From the NCBI GenBank assembly GCA_045590215.1, contig JAZNQO010000032.1, positions 1 to 64,000 on the forward strand: a stretch of DNA of 64,000 bases, in the 5' to 3' direction. Source of the DNA: RUG563 sp045590215. Lineage in GTDB: Bacteria > Bacillota > Clostridia > Christensenellales > Aristaeellaceae. Below, in pieces: positions 1 to 8,560 of this stretch (positions within the stretch are counted from its first letter, which is position 1; every line of letters starts with the position of its first letter). The translations under genes were made by a program, and so were the position numbers. The notes under the pieces were generated by a model. That model saw only the letters and a list, made by a program, of their open reading frames with translations. It ran no database searches and was not told the origin of the DNA.

Positions 1-341
1 CCTCTTCCCCGCAACCTCAATCTACGCCTTGGTCGCTGCCGCTCCCAATGCTTGTTTCGGTTGATTCATTCGGCTTCCTGCGGCTTTCAGCCGCTCCCTC
101 CACCGGAGGGCCGGTCGCCTCATTCACCCTGCACCCGGCAGCGGATATTGCTTATCATGCAGAATTGACAATTTGCCGCCGTCACAAGATACACGCAAAG
201 AATTGAGGCAAAAAATAATTGTCATTTTGCGAGTCGGCTGCTTGGAAGTCCTCGCTTTGTCTCCAAATTAAGAGATTGTGTAACCTCCCTGTTTGCTATG
301 GTTTTTATAATGTTTTCCTTTGCAAGAAGGCGAAATTTCCG
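1..341. other. No gene seen
   Basis: I see no open frame with a ribosome site and protein-like sequence here. The segment holds a short GC-rich inverted repeat (CCTCC-ACC-GGAGG near 98-110) and an isolated TTGACA at 165-170 without a convincing -10. It may be the 3' flank of an upstream unit outside the window. Confidence 0.5.
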
Positions 342-370
342 TTGACTTTTGCTTATGAAGATGTTATGAT
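342..370 (+). promoter_or_regulatory. Promoter of the methionine T-box/metY-metA operon
   Basis: A -35 TTGACT (342-347) and -10 TATGAT (365-370) are separated by exactly 17 bases, close to the SigA consensus. Transcription would start near 377, just before the T-box leader. Confidence 0.85.
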
Positions 371-375
371 TTCTG

Positions 376-645
376 CAATGGCGATGACGGAGAGGGCCGG
401 AAAGAGACGCTTTCAGAGAGTCGGCGGCAGGTGCAAGCCGATAAGCGGAAGTTTCCAAGGGTCTATGGCTCCTGAGCCGGAAGTTCGAGGGATGAAAGGC
501 ATCTGTAGGGCTTCCCGTAAGGCTGCGTGAAAGCACAGGGCGTGATGGCGTCCAATGAGGTGGCATTGTGAAGCAATGCAATTTGAGTGGTACCGCGGGT
601 TGAATCGCCCGTCTCAAGGCTTTTCTTGGGACGGGTGTTTTTTCT
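376..645 (+). promoter_or_regulatory. T-box leader, methionine (AUG) specifier
   Basis: This is a tRNA-sensing T-box leader. Stem I shows the usual AGAGAGTCGGCGG / GTGCAAGCCGATA distal arm. The specifier loop at about 461-480 presents ATG (465-467) just before the conserved CTCCTGAG. The antiterminator T-box GAGTGGTACCGCGGG lies at 585-599. A terminator stem (CCCGTC..CAAG with CTTG..GACGGG, about 608-635) is followed by a T run at 637-645. Uncharged tRNA-Met would pair with GGTACC-type sequence and favour antitermination, so metY and metA are expected to be induced by methionine starvation. The specifier codon agrees with the downstream genes, which strengthens the call. Confidence 0.95.
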
Positions 646-681
646 TGAAATCTCTGCTTGAAAAGAAAGGATGTTTATTTT

Positions 682-1965
682 ATGAGAAATTGGAAAATGG
701 AAACAAAATGCGTCCAGAGCGGCTATACCCCCGGCAATGGCGAGCCGAGGCAGATTCCCATCGTGCAGTCCACCACGTTCAAGTATGCCACCAGCGAAAG
801 CATGGGGCAGCTGTTTGACCTGGAAGCCAGCGGTTATTTCTATTCCCGTTTGCAGAACCCTACCTGCGATTATGTGGCGGCGAAGATTTGCGATATGGAA
901 GGCGGCACCGCTGCCATGCTGACCTCTTCCGGTCAGGCGGCCAATTTCTTTGCGGTGTTCAATATTGCCAATTGCGGTGATCATGTGGTGTCCACCTCTG
1001 CCATCTATGGCGGCACCTATAACCTCTTTGCCGTCACGATGAAGAAAATGGGCGTGGATTTCACCTTCGTTTCCCCCGATTGCACGCCGGAAGAGCTGGA
1101 AGCCGCTTTCCGCCCCAACACCAAGGCCGTTTTCGGCGAAACCATTGCCAATCCCGCTCTGGCTATTTTCGATTTTGAAAAGTTTGCTACGGCTGCCCAT
1201 GCCCATGGCGTGCCGCTGATTGTGGATAACACCTTTGCCACGCCCGTGAACTGCCGCCCCATCGAATTCGGTGCCGATATCGTGACCCACTCCACCACCA
1301 AATATATGGACGGCCACGGCGCAGCGGTTGGCGGCTGCATTGTGGACAGCGGTAAGTTTGACTGGCTGGCGCATGCGGACAAATTTCCCGGCCTGTGCAC
1401 GCCTGACGATAGCTATCATGGCATCACCTATGCCGAAAAATTTGGCCTGGAAGGGGCTTTCATTACCAAGGCTACCGCTCAGCTCATGCGTGATTTCGGC
1501 TGCACGCCTGCTCCCCAAAGTGCGTTTATCTTGAATCTGGGGCTGGAAAGTTTGCATGTGCGCATGGCTCGCCACTGCGAAAACGGTCAGGCTGTGGCGG
1601 AATATCTGCAGAGCCATGAAAAGATTGCATGGGTGAATTATGCAGGCCTGCCTGGCAATAAATATTACGATTTAGCGCAGAAATACCTGAAAAACGGCAC
1701 CTGCGGCGTGGTGTCCTTCGGCGTGAAGGGCGGCAGGAAAGCGGCGGAAAAATTCATGGCGGCATTGAAGCTGGCGGCCATTGAAACCCATGTGGCCGAT
1801 GCCCGTACCTGCTGCCTGCATCCGGCCAGTGCCACCCATCGCCAGATGAACGATGAAGAATTGATCGCTGCCGGTGTGCCGGGAGATCTGGTGCGCTTCT
1901 CCTGCGGCTTGGAAAGTAAGGAAGATCTGATTGCCGATATTGCGCAGGCGTTGGAACAAGTTTGA
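682..1965 (+). CDS. metY: O-acetylhomoserine sulfhydrylase (MetY type)
   Basis: A PLP enzyme of the Cys/Met metabolism family, expected to convert O-acetylhomoserine and sulfide to homocysteine in the cytoplasm. The 427-residue length is usual for the family. The PLP lysine is Lys207 in HSTTKYMDGHG, with the supporting aspartate Asp182 in VDNTFATP. The start at 682 follows AAAGG at 666-670; an in-frame ATG at 658 has no ribosome site and would add eight unusual residues. It is the first gene after the Met-specific T-box and is followed 18 bases later by metA, whose active-site type predicts O-acetylhomoserine as product. A cystathionine gamma-synthase-like activity is less likely, but the family is hard to split by eye. 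Confidence 0.92.
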   Translation: MRNWKMETKCVQSGYTPGNGEPRQIPIVQSTTFKYATSESMGQLFDLEASGYFYSRLQNPTCDYVAAKICDMEGGTAAMLTSSGQAANFFAVFNIANCGDHVVSTSAIYGGTYNLFAVTMKKMGVDFTFVSPDCTPEELEAAFRPNTKAVFGETIANPALAIFDFEKFATAAHAHGVPLIVDNTFATPVNCRPIEFGADIVTHSTTKYMDGHGAAVGGCIVDSGKFDWLAHADKFPGLCTPDDSYHGITYAEKFGLEGAFITKATAQLMRDFGCTPAPQSAFILNLGLESLHVRMARHCENGQAVAEYLQSHEKIAWVNYAGLPGNKYYDLAQKYLKNGTCGVVSFGVKGGRKAAEKFMAALKLAAIETHVADARTCCLHPASATHRQMNDEELIAAGVPGDLVRFSCGLESKEDLIADIAQALEQV

Positions 1966-1983
1966 CATTGAAGGAGCCTGAAC

Positions 1984-2901
1984 ATGCCCATTAAAATTCC
2001 AAACGGTCTGCCGGCGGCAGCGACACTACAGGAAGAAAACATTTTCGTGATGACGGAAATGCGTGCTTCCTCCCAGGACATCCGTCCCTTGCAGATCATG
2101 CTACTCAACCTGATGCCCACAAAGATTGATACGGAAACCCAGCTTTCCCGGCTGCTGGGGAATACCCCTTTGCAGGTGGAATTGACGCTGGTGAAAACCG
2201 CATCCCATCAGAGCAAAAATACCTCCGAAGAGCATATGCTGGCCTTCTATCACACCTTTGACGAAGTGCGGCACAGGAAATTCGACGGCCTTGTGATTAC
2301 AGGGGCTCCCGTGGAGCAGATGGACTTTGAAGAAGTGGATTATTGGACAGAGCTTTGCGATATCATGGAATGGAGCAAAACCCATGTCCATTCCACGTTC
2401 CATATCTGCTGGGGGGCACAGGCCGGGCTGTATTATCATTTCGGGGTCAAGAAAGTGCCTCTGGAAAAGAAAATGTTCGGTGTTTTTCCCCACACGCTGG
2501 ATTATAAGCGTTCCATTTTGTTCCGGGGGTTTGATGACGTGTTCATGGTGCCCCACAGCCGCCATACATCCATCCTCCGGGAGGATGTGGAAAAGGTGCC
2601 GGAGCTGAAAATTCTGGCCTCTTCCGAGGAAGCCGGGATTTACGCCATCGCCACCAAGAACGGCCGACAGATTTTTATCACCGGCCATTCGGAATATGAT
2701 AGCCTGACCTTGGACAAGGAATACAGACGGGATGTGGCCGCCGGAAAACCCATTGAAGTGCCGAAGAATTATTATCCCGGCGATGACCCGGAAAAGGAGC
2801 CCATCGTGTCCTGGCGCAGCGGAGCCAATTTGCTTTATTGCAACTGGCTGAACTATTTCGTTTATCAGACCACGCCTTATGATCTGGGCAATTTGAAATA
2901 A
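1984..2901 (+). CDS. metA: Homoserine O-acetyltransferase, MetA family
   Basis: Activates homoserine for methionine synthesis, the step before MetY. It is a full-length 305-residue MetA-fold protein. Visible active-site residues are Cys142 (HICWGAQAG), His235 and Glu237 (TGHSEYD). Position 111 is Glu (ITGAPVEQMDF). In this family Glu111 goes with acetyl-CoA use and Gly111, as in E. coli, with succinyl-CoA, so the product is probably O-acetylhomoserine, matching the neighbouring MetY. It lies 18 bases after metY under the same T-box. The ribosome site is AAGGAG (1971-1976). Confidence 0.93.
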   Translation: MPIKIPNGLPAAATLQEENIFVMTEMRASSQDIRPLQIMLLNLMPTKIDTETQLSRLLGNTPLQVELTLVKTASHQSKNTSEEHMLAFYHTFDEVRHRKFDGLVITGAPVEQMDFEEVDYWTELCDIMEWSKTHVHSTFHICWGAQAGLYYHFGVKKVPLEKKMFGVFPHTLDYKRSILFRGFDDVFMVPHSRHTSILREDVEKVPELKILASSEEAGIYAIATKNGRQIFITGHSEYDSLTLDKEYRRDVAAGKPIEVPKNYYPGDDPEKEPIVSWRSGANLLYCNWLNYFVYQTTPYDLGNLK

Positions 2902-2939
2902 AGCAGAGAAAATGTAAAAAAAGCAAAGATTTCTCTGCT
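2902..2939 (+). terminator. Hairpin after metA, weak terminator
   Basis: AGCAGAGAA (2902-2910) pairs with TTCTCTGCT (2931-2939). The loop is about 20 bases and there is no clear T run after it, so termination is only probable. Confidence 0.4.
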
Positions 2940-2956
2940 GAAATTTCCAAAAAGCC

Positions 2957-2985
2957 TTGCAATGGGGGGGAAAACGTGGTATAAT
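2957..2985 (+). promoter_or_regulatory. rpmE promoter
   Basis: TTGCAA (2957-2962), a 17-base spacer, then a perfect TATAAT (2980-2985). The leader that follows holds a small hairpin, CATGGG-CAGCCA-CCCATG at about 2999-3016, which could take part in autoregulation as in L31 leaders; that part is inference. Confidence 0.8.
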
Positions 2986-3054
2986 CATCCCTGCGGCTCA
3001 TGGGCAGCCACCCATGAATCTGCCATCCGTAACGGAAAAAGAGGTGAAATTGGC

Positions 3055-3252
3055 ATGAAGGAAAAGATCCATCCGAATTATCAGAAGGCAACTGTGCGTT
3101 GCGTGTGCGGCGAAACTTGGGAAACCGGTTCCACCAAGAAGGAACTGAAGGTTGAAATTTGCTCCAAGTGTCACCCCTTCTACACCGGTAAGCAGAAGCT
3201 GGTTGACAGCGGCGGACGCGTAGACCGCTTCAAGAAACGCTTTGGCATCTAA
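3055..3252 (+). CDS. rpmE: 50S ribosomal protein L31, zinc-binding form
   Basis: A 65-residue ribosomal protein of the large subunit. Four cysteines (Cys16 and Cys18 in VRCVCGET, Cys37 and Cys40 in EICSKCHPFYTG) make the zinc ribbon of the C+ form. The C-terminus (VDRFKKRFGI) is typical. The start at 3055 follows AGAGGTG at 3040-3046; an upstream in-frame ATG at 2962 lies in the promoter and is not used. It begins the block rpmE, DUF1385, prmC, prfA found in many Firmicutes. Confidence 0.96.
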   Translation: MKEKIHPNYQKATVRCVCGETWETGSTKKELKVEICSKCHPFYTGKQKLVDSGGRVDRFKKRFGI

Positions 3253-3259
3253 TGCCCAT

Positions 3260-3297
3260 AAAAGCAGCATGGCCTTTGTTGGTGTGTGCTGCTTTTT
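3260..3297 (+). terminator. Terminator or attenuator after rpmE
   Basis: AAAAGCAGCA (3260-3269) and TGCTGCTTTTT (3287-3297) form a strong stem ending in T residues. It sits between rpmE and the DUF1385 gene and should lower read-through so that L31 is made in excess over the downstream proteins. Confidence 0.8.
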
Positions 3298-3327
3298 GCT
3301 TATTATTTATTTTTTGTGAGGTTATTT

Positions 3328-4416
3328 ATGGCAAAGAAAGAAAAGAACGCCTGCCCCCGCGTAGATATCGGTGGTCAGGCGGTATTGGACGGCGTGATGA
3401 TGAAAGCACCGGACGCCATTGCAGTGGCGGTGCGCAGGCCGGACGGCGATATCGTGGTGAAAAGAGAAAAATATGTTTCCCCGGCGAAAAAGCATAAATG
3501 GATGGGGCTTCCCTTCATTCGGGGCACGGTGAACATGGTGGATATGCTGAAGGTAGGGATGAATACGCTGTCTGCCAGCGCTTCCATGGTGGGCGAAGCG
3601 GAAGAAGAACCCACGAAGTTTGAAAAATGGCTGGCAGAAAAGCTGGGCAAAAACGTGGATAAAGTGGTGATGGGCATTGCGGCTGTGATGGCGGTTTTAT
3701 TGAGCCTTGGGCTGTTTGTGCTGCTGCCGAACCTTGCCGTATTTGCCTTCCCCAAGGATGCCAGCGGCTGGATGCTGGTGCTGAAAAACTTGGTTTCCGG
3801 TCTTGTGAGGATTGCCATTCTGATTGGCTATATTTCCTTCTGCGGCCGGATTCCTGAAATGCGCAGAACTTTTCAATATCACGGCAGTGAGCACAAAACC
3901 GTTTACTGCAATGAGCATGATTTGCCCCTGACCCCTCAGAATGCCCAGCAGTTTTCCACGCTCCATCCCCGGTGCGGCACGTCTTTTCTGGTGCTGACGT
4001 TTGTGATGAGCATTCTGTTTTTCTCGGTGATTGACGTGCTGGTATTGGCGGCCACAGGCTTTGACCTTGGCTCCAATTACGTCCTGCGGATTTTGACCCG
4101 TATCCTGCTGCTGCCCTGTATTATGGGCATCGGCTATGAAGTGCTCAAAGGGCTTGCCCATCATGAAGGCAAGCTTGTGAATATCCTGCGCTGGCCGGGC
4201 ATGCAGATGCAGCGGCTCACCACCAAGCAGCCCACGGATGATATGTGCGAAGTGGCCATCATTTCCATGAACGCTGCCCTTCACGGCCTGCCGGAAGGGG
4301 AAAAGACGGATGAAGGCTGGGTGGTGCTGCATAAAGCGGATATTGACCGGCTGATTTACGGCAAAGAAGAAAAGGCCGAAGAAACAGAAGAAAACAAAGA
4401 GGAAACACAAGCGTGA
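3328..4416 (+). CDS. DUF1385 family membrane protein (YqhQ-like)
   Basis: A 362-residue protein of the DUF1385 family; its biochemical function is not established. The N-terminus has the family signature VDIGGQAVLDGVMMKAP, and an EHKTVYCNEHDL segment with ...LHPRCGTSF follows in the middle. Several hydrophobic segments (around residues 118-150, 165-185, 235-262 and 270-290) predict an integral membrane protein. The C-terminus is acidic and repetitive (KEEKAEETEENKEE). The start at 3328 follows GTGAGG (3316-3321). Its position between rpmE and prmC is conserved in Firmicutes. Its stop overlaps the prmC start by one base. Confidence 0.9.
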   Translation: MAKKEKNACPRVDIGGQAVLDGVMMKAPDAIAVAVRRPDGDIVVKREKYVSPAKKHKWMGLPFIRGTVNMVDMLKVGMNTLSASASMVGEAEEEPTKFEKWLAEKLGKNVDKVVMGIAAVMAVLLSLGLFVLLPNLAVFAFPKDASGWMLVLKNLVSGLVRIAILIGYISFCGRIPEMRRTFQYHGSEHKTVYCNEHDLPLTPQNAQQFSTLHPRCGTSFLVLTFVMSILFFSVIDVLVLAATGFDLGSNYVLRILTRILLLPCIMGIGYEVLKGLAHHEGKLVNILRWPGMQMQRLTTKQPTDDMCEVAIISMNAALHGLPEGEKTDEGWVVLHKADIDRLIYGKEEKAEETEENKEETQA

Positions 4417-5246
4417 TGATGACCGTATTTCAGGCATTGAAGGAAGCGGAACAAAAGCTCCTTTCCCATGAGGTGCCCGATGCACGCCTGGATGCGGAAT
4501 ATCTGCTGGCCGGGGTGCTGAAGATGCCCCGGCTTTCTTTATTATTGGAGAAGCAGCGGCCCTTGACGGAAAAAGAACAGGCGGCGTATGCTGCTTTTGT
4601 GGAACGGAGAGCGGGCAGAGAGCCTTTGCAGTATATTTTGGAAGAGCAGAGCTTCATGGGCTTTTCCTTCCGCACGGATAAACGGGCATTGATTCCAAGG
4701 AACGATACGGAGAGCGTCTGCGAGGAAGCCCTTCGCCATGTGAAAGGGCAGGCGCAGGTGTTGGACGTATGCACGGGCACGGGGGCGATTGGCATTGCCA
4801 TCAAAAAAATGCGCCCCACGGCGCAAGTGACCCTTTCTGATTTGAGCGAAGAAGCCTTGTCTCTGGCGCGGGAAAATGCAAAGCATCTGGCAGCGGATGT
4901 AGAGATTTTGCAGGGGGATTTGTTTTTCCCGGTGCAAGAAAGAAAATTCCATGTGATTGTGTCCAATCCGCCCTATATCCCGGAAAATTTGCAGGGGAAA
5001 CTGCAAAAGGAAGTGGAAAGGGAGCCGGAGATGGCCCTGTTTGCAGGGGCTGACGGGCTGGATTTTTATCGGCGCATCGCCAAGGAAGCACCGCTTCATT
5101 TGCAGGAAAAGGGACGGCTGGTGCTGGAATGCGGAGATGATCAGGCGGCGCAGGTGGCGGCTCTTCTGGAAGCACATTTTGAAGATATTTTGGTTATTCA
5201 TGATATGGACGGCCATGACCGGGGTATCAGTGCCCGGCTGAAATGA
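4416..5246 (+). CDS. prmC: Peptide chain release factor N5-glutamine methyltransferase
   Basis: Methylates the glutamine of the GGQ motif in release factors, whose gene prfA comes next. An N-terminal helical RF-binding domain (about 1-75) is followed by a SAM-dependent methyltransferase domain with motif I VLDVCTGTGAIGI (115-127) and the catalytic NPPY (184-187). The length of 276 residues is usual. The start is taken as ATG 4416, overlapping the stop of the previous gene, with AGAGGA at 4398-4403; GTG 4413 or ATG 4419 are alternatives. Confidence 0.95.
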   Translation: MMTVFQALKEAEQKLLSHEVPDARLDAEYLLAGVLKMPRLSLLLEKQRPLTEKEQAAYAAFVERRAGREPLQYILEEQSFMGFSFRTDKRALIPRNDTESVCEEALRHVKGQAQVLDVCTGTGAIGIAIKKMRPTAQVTLSDLSEEALSLARENAKHLAADVEILQGDLFFPVQERKFHVIVSNPPYIPENLQGKLQKEVEREPEMALFAGADGLDFYRRIAKEAPLHLQEKGRLVLECGDDQAAQVAALLEAHFEDILVIHDMDGHDRGISARLK

Positions 5247-5265
5247 CCATGGAGGGGAAGAAACA

Positions 5266-6330
5266 TTGATAGAAGCCCGGTTTGAATCGCTGGAGGGCAT
5301 GTATGAAGAAATGCAGGAAGCCTCTGCCCAGCCGGAGATCATTGCTGATGTGCCCAGATGGCAGCACATTTTGAAGGAGATTGCAAGGCTGGAGCCTGCG
5401 GTGACGGCCTTTCGGCAGTATAAGGGGCTGCTTTCGGAAATTGCACAGGCAAAGGAAATGCTTTCTGATGCTGACTTGAAAGAAATGGCGGAAACGGAGC
5501 TGAAAGAGCTTTTGCCCCGGCAGGATGCGGAAAGGGAAAAGCTGAAATTATTCCTCATTCCCCATGACCCCAATGATGACAGAAGCGTGGTGATGGAAAT
5601 TCGCCCGGGGGCTGGGGGAGAAGAAGCGGCCTTGTTTGCGGCATTGCTCCTTCGCATGTATCAGCGGTATGCAGAAAGAAAGGGCTATCGCTTTGAGGCG
5701 GTGGATATTTCCGAAACGGAGCTTGGCGGCGTGAAAGAAGCGGTGTTTACGCTGAACGGCGGCGGTGCATTCAGCCGCATGAAGTTTGAATCGGGCGTGC
5801 ACCGCATTCAGCGTGTGCCTGTCACGGAAGCCGGGGGCAGAATCCATACCTCCACCGCCACGGTGGCCGTGCTGCCGGAAGCGGAGGATGTGGAAGTGGA
5901 GATCCGGCAGGAGGATATCCGTATCGATACGTACCGTGCCAGCGGCCACGGCGGCCAGTATATCAACCGGACGGACTCCGCCGTGCGCATCACCCATATG
6001 CCAAGCGGCCTGGTGGTCACCTGTCAGGACGAAAAGAGCCAGCTGAAAAACAAAGAAAAGGCCATGAAAGTGCTGCGGAGCCGCCTGTATGAGCTCTATC
6101 GCTCCCAGCAGGATGCCGCCTACGCCCAAAACAGAAAAGCCCAAGTGGGCACGGGGGAGAGAAATGAGCGCATCCGTACCTATAATTTCCCCCAAGGCAG
6201 GGTGACGGATCATCGGGCGAATTTGACTCTTTATAAAATCGACGCTGTGATGGATGGGGAACTGGACGAAATCATCGACGCTTTGACCATCATGGAACAG
6301 CAGGAAAAACTGGATCAATTATCCATATAA
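5266..6330 (+). CDS. prfA: Peptide chain release factor 1
   Basis: Terminates translation at UAA and UAG. The anticodon-like tripeptide is PVT (185-187), the RF1 type. The GGQ motif is at 229-231, but it lies in SGHGGQYIN, whereas most RF1 proteins have SGAGGQHVN, so the residues flanking GGQ are unusual. Length is 354 residues. The start codon is TTG at 5266, supported by GGAGGGG at 5251-5257 and the fit of the N-terminus; no better ATG is near. Co-transcribed with prmC, 19 bases upstream. Confidence 0.96.
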   Translation: MIEARFESLEGMYEEMQEASAQPEIIADVPRWQHILKEIARLEPAVTAFRQYKGLLSEIAQAKEMLSDADLKEMAETELKELLPRQDAEREKLKLFLIPHDPNDDRSVVMEIRPGAGGEEAALFAALLLRMYQRYAERKGYRFEAVDISETELGGVKEAVFTLNGGGAFSRMKFESGVHRIQRVPVTEAGGRIHTSTATVAVLPEAEDVEVEIRQEDIRIDTYRASGHGGQYINRTDSAVRITHMPSGLVVTCQDEKSQLKNKEKAMKVLRSRLYELYRSQQDAAYAQNRKAQVGTGERNERIRTYNFPQGRVTDHRANLTLYKIDAVMDGELDEIIDALTIMEQQEKLDQLSI

Positions 6331-6408
6331 AAATTTTTCTGGAAAATATGCAATAAAATGGCGATTTCATTCGTCTAATAAGTAGAACAGCAAAGAGGAG
6401 AGAGAACG

Positions 6409-7716
6409 ATGAAAAAAATGCTGGTTTCCCTGCTTGCAATGGCATTGATTTTGACGCTGGCCCTGCCGGCACAGGCTTTGGTGAGCATTGACCAATATGC
6501 TTCCACCCGCTTTACCAAGTCCTTCCCCGTTTATTCCGGCCCCGGTGAGCATTATTATCGTGCCAATAACGGCAAGGCCTTGTACGGCGGCGCCGGTGCT
6601 GTGCGTGTGTACGGCATTGAAGGGGACTGGGTGCTGATGGGCTATGGCCTGAGCAACGGCGATTATCGCATCGGCTATGTGACCAAGGACGCCCTGAACT
6701 ATACCAACGGCGTGACAGGGAACATCAATCGGGTACTGAACTTTGATAAAAAGGTGATGTATGCCCGGTATGCCGCTCCGCTGACGGATGACCCCATTGT
6801 GAAAACGAAGACTGTGACCACCATCCCTGTGAATGCCCAGGTGACGGCTCTGGCCACCATGGCGGATTGGGCGTTTGTGGAATATCAGAACGGTTCCCAG
6901 CTGATGAGAGGCTTTGTGCGGGCTAATAATCTGGTGGACGAAGCTGGCAGCGTGCTGCCCCAGATGACGGCGCAGCCCATCATTCCCATTGTGACGGCGG
7001 CTCCCTTCTATCCCACGCCCACCCAGCGGCCGCAGGCCACCGCTGTACCGCAGTATCCTGCTTACAGCGGCAATGCGCTGCTTTCTTCCCTGAAGCACAA
7101 TTGCCCCAATACTGGCATTATGCTGCCTGCCGCCTTTAACCCCTATCAGACCACGTATCTTCTCACGGTGGCGGATTGGGTTTCCAAGCCCACCTTTACC
7201 CCCACGGCTTATGACCCCAATGCGGTGATTACCGTGAACGGGCAGGTTGTGAAAAGCGGGCAGACCTCCAAGGCTATTTCCATGACCGATAAGCCCCAGG
7301 CCGTTACCATCAAGGTGCAAAGCGGCTCTTCCTCTACCACCTATACCATCTATCTCCAGCGTCGTCCCAGCGAAAAGCGCACCCGGATTTCTGCCGGATA
7401 TATCACCAATGTCTATCAGAAAAACAGCGATTGGCGCATTGCGGCAGACCTTGGCACCATCACCTATCTGACCGATGATTATTCCACCGGCAGCCGTTCC
7501 ACTTTCAAAAACAACGGCTATGACAATTACGATTATGTGGTGTCGCCCAACTGCCTGTTCTATTACGGCACGCCCACCAATCTCTATCGGGTGAACACCG
7601 TGCAGGAATTTGCATCCTATTACCGGGTGTATGGCAGCACGCTGTATACCGTCATCTACATCGAGGATGAAATTGTGGCCGTGATGCCCTACGGAGCCGA
7701 TGCGGTGATGTATTGA
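6409..7716 (+). CDS. Secreted protein with SH3-like and cadherin-like domains
   Basis: A 435-residue exported protein of unknown function. A clear signal peptide (about 1-24, ending LPAQA) is followed by SH3b-like modules (about 28-185, with FPVYSGPGEHYYR and VMYARYAAP repeats), a Pro/Thr-rich linker (about 190-222), and a segment around 225-325 resembling the cadherin-like beta-sandwich domain (LSSLKHNC...YQTTYLLTV...TYTIYLQRR). The last 110 residues are not recognised. It may bind cell wall or mediate surface contacts; that is inference. Ribosome site GAGGAGAG at 6395-6402. It ends in a terminator shared with the convergent L,D-transpeptidase gene. Confidence 0.85.
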   Translation: MKKMLVSLLAMALILTLALPAQALVSIDQYASTRFTKSFPVYSGPGEHYYRANNGKALYGGAGAVRVYGIEGDWVLMGYGLSNGDYRIGYVTKDALNYTNGVTGNINRVLNFDKKVMYARYAAPLTDDPIVKTKTVTTIPVNAQVTALATMADWAFVEYQNGSQLMRGFVRANNLVDEAGSVLPQMTAQPIIPIVTAAPFYPTPTQRPQATAVPQYPAYSGNALLSSLKHNCPNTGIMLPAAFNPYQTTYLLTVADWVSKPTFTPTAYDPNAVITVNGQVVKSGQTSKAISMTDKPQAVTIKVQSGSSSTTYTIYLQRRPSEKRTRISAGYITNVYQKNSDWRIAADLGTITYLTDDYSTGSRSTFKNNGYDNYDYVVSPNCLFYYGTPTNLYRVNTVQEFASYYRVYGSTLYTVIYIEDEIVAVMPYGADAVMY

Positions 7717-7772
7717 GAACGGGGAATTTGAAATTCGGAAATTGAAATACTGAATAACGAAAAAATGGAGAA

Positions 7773-7808
7773 GCTGCGGAAGAAAAATCCGCAGCCTTTC
7801 TTTTTATT
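7773..7808. terminator. Terminator shared by convergent genes
   Basis: GCTGCGGA (7773-7780) pairs with TCCGCAGC (7788-7795), followed by TTTCTTTTTATT. It is oriented for the plus-strand secreted protein; the stem may also serve the minus-strand gene that ends at 7804. Confidence 0.85.
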
Positions 7809-8481
7809 CAAACTGCATAATGCCAAGGGCTGTTAAAAGGGCCAAATCCGCACGGTCGCTGGGAGGAAGGCGAAAATACTGACGGGCAGCGATGACCGCC
7901 TTCTTTGTGTTTTCCCCAAAGATGCCGTCCGGCCATCCCTGCAAAAAGCCGTGATTGATGAGCCGCTTTTGCATTTCCATTACGTCGCTGCCCCGGTCGC
8001 CGGGGGAAAGGGAGCGCAGGCCGTTGGTGTAGGGGCCATAAGGGCCACCATCGATGACCACCTTCGTGCCCCAAGCTGTTTTGTCATAGAGCGTTTCCGC
8101 ATCCCGGATATACATACGGATGCAGCCGTGGCTGAAATGGCCGCCGATGGAGGATGGCCGATTGGTGCCGTGGATGCCGTAATCCCCAAAGGCCGCATTG
8201 AGCCCCATGAACCGGGTACCAAAGCCGGAAAGTTCCGTTTGGTAGCGGCGGTTGATGTGAAAAATGCCCACAGGGGTGGGGCTATCCAAAGCTCCGGCAG
8301 CAATGGGAAAGCGAAGGATTTCCCGGCCGCTTTCATAGACAGTCAGGCGCATTCTGTCCAGTTCCACCCAGATGAGCCGCTCCGATGGGGCAAAAACAGG
8401 CTGTGTCTTTTCAGTAAAAGGCAAAAGGCATAATCCTAGCCCCATGCACATAAAACCGCACCAAAATAAAAATCGCCGCAT
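7804..8481 (-). CDS. L,D-transpeptidase (YkuD) with peptidoglycan-binding domain
   Basis: Makes L,D (3-3) cross-links in peptidoglycan or attaches proteins to it, outside the cell. An N-terminal hydrophobic signal/anchor (about 2-22) is followed by the YkuD domain (about 34-145) with the catalytic pattern H104-GTN...SHGCIRM (Ser117, His118, Gly119, Cys120, Arg122). A C-terminal peptidoglycan-binding type 1 repeat lies at about 155-223 (GDRGSDVMEMQKRL...DGIFGENTKKAV). Domain order YkuD then PG-binding is one of the known layouts. It is 79 bases after the large membrane protein gene and likely in the ECF sigma operon, which suggests envelope stress control. Ribosome site GGAAAGGAGAG precedes the ATG. 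Confidence 0.93.
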   Translation of the reverse strand: MRRFLFWCGFMCMGLGLCLLPFTEKTQPVFAPSERLIWVELDRMRLTVYESGREILRFPIAAGALDSPTPVGIFHINRRYQTELSGFGTRFMGLNAAFGDYGIHGTNRPSSIGGHFSHGCIRMYIRDAETLYDKTAWGTKVVIDGGPYGPYTNGLRSLSPGDRGSDVMEMQKRLINHGFLQGWPDGIFGENTKKAVIAARQYFRLPPSDRADLALLTALGIMQFE

Positions 8482-8560
8482 GGCTTCTCTCCTTTCCGGA
8501 AAGCCTATGCGGCAAAAGGGTGTTATATGCTTGGGGATGCAGCGTATCGGGAATTATTTT

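Noticed and set aside
463..1617. Long open frame on the minus strand opposite metY
   Set aside because: It mirrors the third-position GC of metY, crosses the T-box, has no ribosome site and no protein-like domains.
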